Assembly: GCA_028718575.1 (NCBI GenBank)
Contig: JAQULN010000031.1
Coordinates: 1-13,403, forward strand
Direction: 5' to 3'
Source of the DNA: Candidatus Krumholzibacteriia bacterium
Lineage (GTDB): Bacteria > Krumholzibacteriota > Krumholzibacteriia > LZORAL124-64-63
Length of the DNA: 13,403 nt
Below, piece by piece: positions 7,042-12,746 of this stretch (position 1 is the first letter of the stretch; each line of letters begins with the position of its first letter). Both the position numbers and the translations under genes were made by a program. The notes beneath the pieces are model-generated. The model was not told the DNA's origin. It did not search any database and saw only the letters and a list, made by a program, of their open reading frames with translations.

Positions 7042-7869
7042 TCAACTGCGGAACACCTTGTCCAGGAACACTTGGTTCGGCACGGCCAGGGTGCGTCCGT
7101 CCTGCTCGAGCAGGGTCTGCAGGGGTGTGACGCCGACCACCGTCCCGGCATGCCCGTCGATCTCCAGCAACTCTCCCTCGTGCACCAACCGCCGCACATA
7201 GAAGCCGGCCACGATATTGCGCGTCACGTCGCGGGTCCCGAGTCCGAAACTCAGGGCGATCGCCACGGCGACCGCCGCCAGCAGCACCAACACCACCAGG
7301 CGGATGATCGCGGTGTCGATACGCAGTTGGCTGAGCGCCATGATCACCACCACGAACATCACCAGCGCCGAGACCGATCGACCGAGCAGGCCGCCGTACT
7401 CGAGTCCGGATTCCTCGGCGCTCCTGGTGATCGTGCGTCCCACGAACTGGCTCAGGATCATGCCCAAAAGGAGCACCAGGAAGGCGGCGACCAGATTCGG
7501 CAGATAGCCGAAGAACGAGCCGATCGCATCGGCGATCACCGACAGGCCGACCGCGCGGCAAACGCTCTGGGTGAACAGGACGATCAAGAGAAAGTAGACG
7601 GTTCGCGCCAGCAGCCGCCCCGGCGAGCCGGACAGTCCCATGCGGCGCAGGGCGCCGGTTACACCGGTCCGTTCCAATAGCGCGTCGATCTTGAGCCGCT
7701 CGCAAAACAACCGGATCAACTTCTCCGCCAGCTTGGCGACGACCAGACCCAGGATGATCACCACGACCGCGACCAGGAAGCGCGGCGCCAGATCGGCCAC
7801 CGCCGTAACCAGGTTGCGGGAAACGGCGCCGGCGGCGCTCAGGGGATCGAAACCGTTATCCATGGTCAT
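7042..7869 (-). CDS. CmpX-like mechanosensitive-channel-family membrane protein
   Basis: A 275-residue protein, close in length to Pseudomonas CmpX as I recall it. The first ~160 residues hold TM-helix repeats (RFLVAVVVIILGLVVAKLAE, then FGYLPNLVAAFLVLLLGM), each followed by an amphipathic stretch. Residues about 195-270 carry an MscS-like pore helix and beta-domain: GLGTRDVTRNIVAGFYVRRL, EGELLEIDGHAGTVVGVTPL, LAVPNQVF. The protein stops right after the PN motif, so the alpha/beta C-terminal domain of MscS is missing, as in the CmpX type. In Pseudomonas, CmpX is linked to SigX activity and envelope stress. The ATG at 7869 (AAGGAG 4 bases upstream) or 7863 (10 bases) could start it. It overlaps the preceding small gene by 14 or 8 bases, which suggests translational coupling. 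Confidence 0.8.
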   Translation of the reverse strand: MTMDNGFDPLSAAGAVSRNLVTAVADLAPRFLVAVVVIILGLVVAKLAEKLIRLFCERLKIDALLERTGVTGALRRMGLSGSPGRLLARTVYFLLIVLFTQSVCRAVGLSVIADAIGSFFGYLPNLVAAFLVLLLGMILSQFVGRTITRSAEESGLEYGGLLGRSVSALVMFVVVIMALSQLRIDTAIIRLVVLVLLAAVAVAIALSFGLGTRDVTRNIVAGFYVRRLVHEGELLEIDGHAGTVVGVTPLQTLLEQDGRTLAVPNQVFLDKVFRS

Positions 7870-8146
7870 CGGGCTCCTTGGCGGGCGGCCGCACCGCGGG
7901 CCGCGTGGATGGCAACAAGGACTGCAACAGCAGGTCCAGATAATCGAGGCAGGCGGCGAAGAAGACGCGGCACGAGAAATCCACCGCGTCCGAGACGAAC
8001 AGCCGGCGATGGATGCTGCCGCGGATCCGCGCGAGGAAGGAAGCGTCGGGTGGACTCAGCAGTTCGCGCAATTCGGCGACCGGTTGCCCCAGATCGGCGA
8101 GATCGCGGTCGCTAGATTCGTTGTCGTCAAAAGGCCGTTCAACCAT
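7856..8146 (-). CDS. 96-residue small protein between the sigma factor and CmpX-like genes, anti-sigma candidate
   Basis: I do not recognise the family with confidence. The N-terminal third is acidic (DDNESSDRDLADL). The middle (LLSPPDASFLARIRGSIHRR) has the Pro-Pro then helix then Arg-Arg pattern often seen near the start of small anti-sigma-like proteins. Next comes a hydrophobic stretch (VDFSCRVFFAACLDYLDLLL), perhaps membrane-associated, and a Pro-rich tail. It has no zinc-binding HxxxCxxC motif. Position is the best clue: 42 bases after the ECF sigma gene and overlapping the CmpX-like gene. That is where one expects an anti-sigma factor, and the Pseudomonas locus has a small gene of this kind (cfrX, also written crfX). 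A poorly placed AGGA precedes ATG 8146. The frame is probably real because it is tightly packed between coupled genes. Confidence 0.6.
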   Translation of the reverse strand: MVERPFDDNESSDRDLADLGQPVAELRELLSPPDASFLARIRGSIHRRLFVSDAVDFSCRVFFAACLDYLDLLLQSLLPSTRPAVRPPAKEPDDHG

Positions 8147-8188
8147 GGCGCTTGGTTCCTATCCAGTCCGTGGTTGCGCAGACGGCCG

Positions 8189-8776
8189 TCACGCCTTGTC
8201 TTCCTGCTCCTGTATTCGCGCGAAGACCTGGCGGAACTGCTCGCGCCCGCGTTTGATCCGCATCTTGACGGCGGAAAGGCCGAGTCCCAACTCGTCGGCG
8301 ATGTCCAGATAGGACATCTCGTCGAGATCACACATCACCAGCGGAATGCGCAGCGACTCCGGCAAGCGGTCGAGCGCGGCGGCGATCTGTTGCCGCCGGT
8401 CGCGGGCCTCCGTCGCGGCCTCGGCGGCGGGCGTCACCTGCAATTGCGGTTCGTCGGCATAGACGGGATTGTCCACATCCACGAAACTCCGCCGGCGCCG
8501 GCGGCGCAGATGGTTCAGGCAATGGTTGACCTTAATCCGTTGCATCCAGACGCCGAAGCGCGCCTCGCCGCGGAAACGCGGCAATCCGAAGAATGCTTTC
8601 ACGAAGACCTCCTGTGCGAGATCCTGCGCGTCGTCCGCCGAGCCGCAGATGCCACGACAGTTCGCGAGCACCTGCTTTTCGTGGCGCCGCACCAGCTCCG
8701 TGAACGGCCGCAAATCGCTCCGCACGGTCTGGGCACGCCGCACCAGCTCGAGATCCTCGTCAGGAATGTCCGCCAT
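8189..8776 (-). CDS. ECF-family RNA polymerase sigma factor, SigX-like
   Basis: A 195-residue group IV sigma factor. Region 2 covers residues about 10-95: FTELVRRHEKQVLANCRGIC, then DAQDLAQEVFVKAFFGLPRF and FGVWMQRIKVNHCLNHLRRR, the last being the -10-contacting helix. A linker of about 35 residues follows. Region 4 spans about 125-190: LDRLPESLRIPLVMCDLDEM, then SYLDIADELGLGLSAVKMRI and KRGREQFRQVF. The region-4 motif GLSAVKMRxKR, in place of the common G(V/T)KSRLxRAR, matches what I recall of Pseudomonas SigX. ATG 8776 is preceded by GAGG 10 bases upstream; a longer frame would run through the inferred promoter. A GTGAC-N18-GTCTGG element, repeated in front of the divergent ompA-like gene, precedes it, which suggests autoregulation. 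Confidence 0.9.
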   Translation of the reverse strand: MADIPDEDLELVRRAQTVRSDLRPFTELVRRHEKQVLANCRGICGSADDAQDLAQEVFVKAFFGLPRFRGEARFGVWMQRIKVNHCLNHLRRRRRRSFVDVDNPVYADEPQLQVTPAAEAATEARDRRQQIAAALDRLPESLRIPLVMCDLDEMSYLDIADELGLGLSAVKMRIKRGREQFRQVFARIQEQEDKA

Positions 8777-8804
8777 GGACTGATGTCCTCGCCGGTCTGA
8801 AGGT

Positions 8805-8833
8805 CCAGACACCATGACACCACCAAAGGTCAC
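8805..8833 (-). promoter_or_regulatory. Predicted ECF promoter driving the sigma-factor operon
   Basis: On the minus strand, GTGAC (8833-8829), 18 bases, then GTCTGG (8810-8805). Read as an ECF promoter, the -35 is GTGACCTT and the -10 is GTCTGG. This resembles the general sigma-E-type pattern (GGAACTT and a TCTGA-like -10). The start point would be near 8798, about 22 bases before the sigma start. The same elements with identical spacing occur on the plus strand at 8857-8885. Confidence 0.6.
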
Positions 8834-8856
8834 GTTCGCACAAGTAAAAGCTGCAT

Positions 8857-8885
8857 GTGACTTTCGCCGCCGCGCGGGGGTCTGG
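8857..8885 (+). promoter_or_regulatory. Predicted ECF promoter driving the ompA-like gene
   Basis: GTGAC (8857-8861), 18 bases, then GTCTGG (8880-8885): the same eleven fixed bases and the same spacing as the minus-strand element at 8805-8833. The -35 would be GTGACTTT. Transcription would start near 8891, giving a leader of about 58 bases that begins with the hairpin at 8899-8921. I infer that the divergent sigma factor recognises both sites. Confidence 0.6.
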
Positions 8886-8898
8886 TCTACGAACGGTG

Positions 8899-8921
8899 GA
8901 TTCCCGGAAGGGCCGGGAATC
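8899..8921 (+). promoter_or_regulatory. Perfect hairpin near the 5' end of the ompA-like leader
   Basis: GATTCCCGG (8899-8907) and CCGGGAATC (8913-8921) form a perfect 9-bp stem with a 5-nt loop, 27 bases before the ompA-like start. If transcription starts near 8891, the stem lies close to the mRNA 5' end, where such stems stabilise abundant porin mRNAs (known for E. coli ompA). TTTCTT follows, so an attenuator is a less likely alternative. As DNA it is also a good operator-like palindrome. Confidence 0.5.
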
Positions 8922-8948
8922 GTTTCTTACGAAAGAGAGGAAGAGCAC

Positions 8949-10145
8949 ATGATGGTGCGATGGCTGCTAATGTCCGCGCTGCTGGTCACGATCGCGGCGG
9001 GCGCGCCCGCCGCGGATGTCGAGGGCCGCTGGGGCGTGGGGCTGGAGGGCGGTCTCTGGAAACAGGTCCACGGGGACTACGACTACAGCAATGTGGACCA
9101 GTTCGGCGCGCTGAAGCTGCGCTACGGACTGAACGAACGCTGGTCGCTCGATCTGGGCTTCAAGTACGGCTGGCTGCGCCCCGGCGTCGCCACCCCGGGC
9201 GACGATGCCGGCCTGACCTTCGACTCGGGCGCGGGCCTGTATACCCGCACCTGGCAACCCAACGTGACCGGCACCTATCGCCTCAATCGCGAGGGCGTCT
9301 GGCGGCCATGGCTGTCCGTGGGCGCCGGCGTGACGCGGTGGGACGTGCGCGATCTGCGCGGTGAAGAGAGCGCGGGGCTGTGGCCCGACGGCGCCGGTCT
9401 GCGCGTGTACGACACGGACGGAGCCGAGGTCGACGGCCACGGCGTCAACCTGACCGCGATCGTGGGCCTGGGCACCGAGATCTGGGCCGGCCAGCATTGG
9501 TCGTTCGATCTCGGCGTCCGCTACAACTACCTCGTGATGCAAGACCGCGACATGGTCGGCATGAGCGCTTTCTGGGGAGCGGATCATGTGGACGCAGGCA
9601 AGGCCGTCATCGAGGGTCTGGTCGGCGTGAACTTCTGGTTCGGCGCGCCCGCTGCGGCGCCCGTGATCCCGGTCTACGTCCCGGCGCCGCCGCCGCTGCC
9701 CGAGCCCGAACCCGAGCCCGAACCCGAGCCCGAACCCGAGCCCGAGCCGGAACCCGAGCCGGAACCGGAACCCGAACCTGAACCGGAGCCGGAGGAGATT
9801 CGCGAGGACCTCGTCTTGCGCGGCGTCACCTTCGAACTGGGCAGCAGCAAGCTGACTTCGGAATCGCTCACCGTGTTGCATCCGGTGGCCGCCAGTCTGC
9901 GCGCCTGGCCGGAAGTGCGCATCGAGGTGGGCGGCCACACCGACAGCACAGGTTCGCTCGAGATCAACCGCCGGTTGTCGCAGGAGCGCGCCGAAGCCGT
10001 GCGGGCCTTTCTGATTGGGCAGGGCGTCGACCCGACTCGGATCACCGCCCGGGGGTACGGTCCGGATCGGCCGATCGCTACCAATGCGACGCGGGAGGGC
10101 CGCGAGGCGAATCGCCGGGTGGAACTCAAACGCATCGATCGCTAG
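8949..10145 (+). CDS. OmpA/OprF-like outer-membrane protein with (Glu-Pro)15 linker
   Basis: A 398-residue protein. Residues 1-22 are a signal peptide (MMVRWLLMSALLVTIAAGAPA then AD). Residues about 23-235 form an OmpA-type beta-barrel, with strands such as GRWGVGLEGGLWKQ, WSLDLGFKYGW and HWSFDLGVRYNYLVM. A proline-rich linker includes fifteen Glu-Pro pairs at residues 252-281. Residues about 284-398 are an OmpA C-terminal domain: GVTFELGSSKL, GGHTDSTGSLEINRRLSQER and ARGYGPDRPIATN. The Asp of HTDS and the Arg of SQERA, which contact diaminopimelate in peptidoglycan, are present. It anchors the outer membrane to the cell wall and may act as a weak porin. ATG 8949 has AGAGGA 7 bases upstream; ATG 8952 is the alternative. 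It is divergent from the sigma gene, and a matching ECF promoter precedes it, as for SigX-driven oprF. Confidence 0.9.
   Translation: MMVRWLLMSALLVTIAAGAPAADVEGRWGVGLEGGLWKQVHGDYDYSNVDQFGALKLRYGLNERWSLDLGFKYGWLRPGVATPGDDAGLTFDSGAGLYTRTWQPNVTGTYRLNREGVWRPWLSVGAGVTRWDVRDLRGEESAGLWPDGAGLRVYDTDGAEVDGHGVNLTAIVGLGTEIWAGQHWSFDLGVRYNYLVMQDRDMVGMSAFWGADHVDAGKAVIEGLVGVNFWFGAPAAAPVIPVYVPAPPPLPEPEPEPEPEPEPEPEPEPEPEPEPEPEPEPEEIREDLVLRGVTFELGSSKLTSESLTVLHPVAASLRAWPEVRIEVGGHTDSTGSLEINRRLSQERAEAVRAFLIGQGVDPTRITARGYGPDRPIATNATREGREANRRVELKRIDR
9702..9791 (+). repeat. Glu-Pro codon repeat, fifteen pairs
   Basis: Fifteen consecutive Glu-Pro codon pairs in the linker of the OmpA-like protein. The first three 12-bp blocks (GAGCCCGAACCC, 9702-9737) are identical; later units drift in the third codon position. 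Each gain or loss of a 6-bp unit keeps the frame, so length is likely to vary between strains. The extended linker spans the gap between the barrel and the cell wall. Confidence 0.9.
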
Positions 10146-10179
10146 CACACGCTGCCGCGACGATGCGGCGGCTTACAAA

Positions 10180-10210
10180 CGGCGCCGCGGGCTCAACGCC
10201 CGCGGCGCCG
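10180..10210. terminator. Strong symmetric hairpin between convergent genes, probable bidirectional terminator
   Basis: A perfect 13-bp GC-only stem (10180-10192 with 10198-10210) and a TCAAC loop. It lies in the 88-bp gap between the ompA-like stop at 10145 and the PilZ gene stop at 10234. No T run follows on either strand, but the position between convergent stops and the stem strength favour a terminator or 3'-end protector. Confidence 0.6.
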
Positions 10211-10233
10211 CTGTGATCGGCAGGCCTGGGGGA

Positions 10234-11580
10234 TCAGCCGATCTTCAGCTCCGCGCCGCCTTTCGAAAGGCGCGCCGTGTGGCGATCCTTGATGTAGCGA
10301 CGCACACATTCGAGGGCGGGACTGTCGTCCGGTTCGACGAACTCCACTCCGAGCGATGCCCCGCGGCAGTTCTGGTCTGCCAAGTGCAGATTCAACCGCC
10401 GCACGACGGCCTGCAGCGTGACTTCGCCGAACTCGGCGGGCAGGCTGATGACACAGGCCACCGTCGTGCCGCCTTTGAAACTCGACACCATCGCATTGCT
10501 GCTGAGCAGCAGTTTGGCGCCCGAAAAACTGATGTCCAGCACCCGGATAGGCATCGGCTTGAACGCCAGCGACGTGTCGCCAGTGCGCTGAACCGTCCCC
10601 AAGACCCGTTCGGGCGGCTCCAACCGGAACGCACCGCGACGCTGCCCATAGGTGACCGCCGAGGGAAAGCTCAACTCAAGGATGGGCAAGGCAAGGTCGT
10701 CGTCGAGCCAGACGTGGCTGTGGCCCATGACCTGGCAGCTGCATTGGAGCAGTTTGTCCTGCATGATGAACACCAACGTCACCTTTTCTGGTATGTCGTC
10801 GGCGTTCTCGAGCGACGTGCGGCGCGCGCAAGTCAACGCGAGGCGATGATCGGTCGCTTGCTCCGGCCGCGGCAGGAAGGTCGCCTGCAGCAGTTCGAGC
10901 CGATCGTTATCGCCGGGTATCTTGACCTGGACGTCCGCGCCGGCATCAGCCAGGTGGGTCATGATGCGGCCGACCACCTCAGGATCGGTGATCGATTCCT
11001 CGCCCTGGCCCACCTTGATCCGGCCGCTGCCCGCAATCACGTCCACCAACCATTCGCAGCCGATGACGCGGGGCGCCAGGTCGATGATCAGATCGAGGCG
11101 GCCTTCCGCCACCGCGACCCGGAACAGGAAATTGCGCACACCGTCGCATTGGATGCGGATCTGTTCGCGATCGTGGACCAGGAAGTCTTGACTGCCGGCC
11201 CACGGAATGCTGCTGTTCAGCAGGTTATTGCGGACGATGCTGCAGAACGCCGCTAAACCGGCGCCCGTCTCAGGCGGCCCCGCTGCTTCACCGGTCGCCG
11301 CGGCTTCCGGCGCGGTTGCACCGGCGGATCCGGGAGACGAGATCCCGGCCGGCGCAATGGCCGCGACAAAATGCTGCGCCAGACGTTCCTCGCAACCCAG
11401 CAACAGACGGCGCACCGGCCCGCCGGCGAAGTGGGCGGCCGCCACACTCTGGAAATGAAACTCCCGCTGGTCGATCTGCACGAGATCGCACGCCAGGATC
11501 TCGCCCGGTACCGTGTCAACCAGCGCGTTGAGCACGGCACGGCAAATGGACTGTAGGTTTTCGGTCAGGAGTTTCTGCAT
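10234..11580 (-). CDS. YcgR-like PilZ-domain protein with an extra N-terminal domain (possible c-di-GMP effector)
   Basis: A 448-residue protein with no signal peptide. The C-terminal PilZ domain (about 310-435) has both cyclic-di-GMP motifs: R315-G-A-F-R319 in YGQRRGAFRLEPP, and D349-I-S-F-S-G354 in VLDISFSGAK. The preceding ~110 residues match the YcgR N-terminal split-barrel position (VKIPGDNDRLELLQATFLPR). Residues 1-190 are an added domain with an Ala/Gly/Pro-rich insert. Its pattern (SVAAAHFAGGPVRRLLLGCE, then AAFCSIVRNNLLNSS) is loosely like CheX/CheC, but the Glu of the E-x-x-N motif is absent. I infer a cyclic-di-GMP-dependent effector of motility or surface behaviour. Start ATG 11580 has only a distant GAGG; the frame stays open upstream into hemD, so the start is uncertain. 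It lies 104 bases after hemD on the same strand. Confidence 0.75.
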   Translation of the reverse strand: MQKLLTENLQSICRAVLNALVDTVPGEILACDLVQIDQREFHFQSVAAAHFAGGPVRRLLLGCEERLAQHFVAAIAPAGISSPGSAGATAPEAAATGEAAGPPETGAGLAAFCSIVRNNLLNSSIPWAGSQDFLVHDREQIRIQCDGVRNFLFRVAVAEGRLDLIIDLAPRVIGCEWLVDVIAGSGRIKVGQGEESITDPEVVGRIMTHLADAGADVQVKIPGDNDRLELLQATFLPRPEQATDHRLALTCARRTSLENADDIPEKVTLVFIMQDKLLQCSCQVMGHSHVWLDDDLALPILELSFPSAVTYGQRRGAFRLEPPERVLGTVQRTGDTSLAFKPMPIRVLDISFSGAKLLLSSNAMVSSFKGGTTVACVISLPAEFGEVTLQAVVRRLNLHLADQNCRGASLGVEFVEPDDSPALECVRRYIKDRHTARLSKGGAELKIG

Positions 11581-11684
11581 GTGCCAGGAACCCTCGATGT
11601 CGAAGTCGTACCAGCCGATCGGACCGCAGCCCGGAAGCCCGGTTCCAATCCGGTATCCTGGGTATCGGCGGTCTGCGGCGCCAA

Positions 11685-12524
11685 TTAAGCGGGAGTTTCC
11701 GTCGCTGAGGAACCGGGGCCCAGCGTTTCTGCCAGGACAGCGGCCAGGCCCGCGTCGGTTGGTTCCGCGGCGGTCACGACGCGACGCCAACCGCGCACGG
11801 CGGCGCGCGCGGCCGTGACCGGTCCCAGGCAGGCGGCCGGAGCGCTCGCGTACAGGCGATGGCCGGCAAATCCAGCCTCGAACGCGTCCACCGCCGATCC
11901 AGAGGCGAAGATCACCGCCGAGACGGCCGACTGCTGCACCAGTTTTTGGACGTCGGGCGGAGGAGCCACACCGACCGTCCGGTACAGGGTCCAGACCTCG
12001 ACCACGGCCCCGCGATCCCGCATGGCCGCCTCGATCTGCTCGCCGGCCAGATCGCCGCGCACGCGGAGCGCGCGCAGCACGCGCAACCCGGAACCGCCGA
12101 CGAGCGAGCCCAGCGCCCGCGCGAGTTCGTCCCCGGTCGCCGTGGCGGGACAGAGAGCAGCTTCACGCCGGAGCAGCTCGCGCGCCGCCTGGGCGGTGCC
12201 GGGGCCGACCACCGCCAGGCGCAACCCCGGCGGCAACAGATCGGAATCGCCTCCGCACGCCGCCGGTCCGGTCGGGCTGCGTCCGGCCGCCAGACGATCG
12301 CGCAGATAGCGCACAGCGTTGGGACTGGTCAGAACCAACCAGTCGAACTGCGTCAGGTCCGGCGGTGGCGCTGTCGCCGGGATCGGTTCGGTCCGCACCA
12401 GCGGGCATGCCACGACTTCGGCGCCCAGCGACGCCAGGATCCGCCGCAGTGCTGCGGATCGATCGAGCGCGCGGGTCACCAGGATCCGGCGACCGGTCAA
12501 GCGCGGCAGTTGATCCAGGTTCAT
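11685..12524 (-). CDS. hemD: Uroporphyrinogen-III synthase
   Basis: A 279-residue HemD-family protein, which closes and inverts ring D of hydroxymethylbilane to give uroporphyrinogen III in haem and corrin synthesis. The family is weakly conserved, but its landmarks appear in order: GRRILVTRALDRSAALRRIL (residues about 11-30), FDWLVLTSPNAVRYLRDRL, LRLAVVGPGTAQAARELL, RGDLAGEQIEAAMRDRGAVV followed by WTLYRTV, VSAVIFASGSAVDAF, AACLGPVTAARA, and a final EPTDAGLAAVLAETL. It has no fused methyltransferase. ATG 12524 has AGAGG 8 bases upstream. Other haem genes (hemC, hemB) are not in the window, so the gene is either solitary or at the end of a split pathway. It is divergent from the lipoprotein gene across 222 bases. 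Confidence 0.85.
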   Translation of the reverse strand: MNLDQLPRLTGRRILVTRALDRSAALRRILASLGAEVVACPLVRTEPIPATAPPPDLTQFDWLVLTSPNAVRYLRDRLAAGRSPTGPAACGGDSDLLPPGLRLAVVGPGTAQAARELLRREAALCPATATGDELARALGSLVGGSGLRVLRALRVRGDLAGEQIEAAMRDRGAVVEVWTLYRTVGVAPPPDVQKLVQQSAVSAVIFASGSAVDAFEAGFAGHRLYASAPAACLGPVTAARAAVRGWRRVVTAAEPTDAGLAAVLAETLGPGSSATETPA

Positions 12525-12674
12525 GGCTCGAGCCTCTGACGTCCTCGCTGCCTGGCGCACAACCCGGCGCGGCGGGTCGACTCGGCAAGGTCGCGCGAGT
12601 TCACGACGGCGCGCAGATAACAACGAACATAACCGCGGAGACGTCAACGCGCGAACACCGGAGCGCGCGGCGCC

Positions 12675-12703
12675 TTGTCGGCGCGGCGTCTCTTCGCTAT
12701 TGT
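12675..12703 (+). promoter_or_regulatory. Possible sigma-70-type promoter for the gene at 12747
   Basis: TTGTCG (12675-12680), a 17-bp spacer and TATTGT (12698-12703), each matching four of six consensus positions. The start point would be near 12710, giving a leader of about 37 bases before the GTG start. The rest of the 12525-12746 gap shows no clear hairpin, and no clear minus-strand promoter for hemD. Confidence 0.4.
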
Positions 12704-12746
12704 CCCGTTGACCTCGACGTCGCAAACCCGGCAACAAGGAGACCGC

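Noticed and set aside
7640..8800. 386-codon open frame on the plus strand
   Set aside because: Antisense to the sigma, small-protein and CmpX-like genes; no ribosome site or recognisable motif.
8967..10148. 393-codon minus-strand frame and similar frames opposite the OmpA-like gene
   Set aside because: The low-complexity Phe/Gly/Arg stretch is just the reverse complement of the Glu-Pro repeat.
10015..11256. 413-codon plus-strand frame opposite the PilZ gene
   Set aside because: Antisense shadow; the minus-strand protein carries intact PilZ motifs.
11581..11790. Upstream extension of the PilZ gene to 11790
   Set aside because: It would overlap the end of hemD by about 100 bases, and the added residues are Arg/Gly-rich with no family match.
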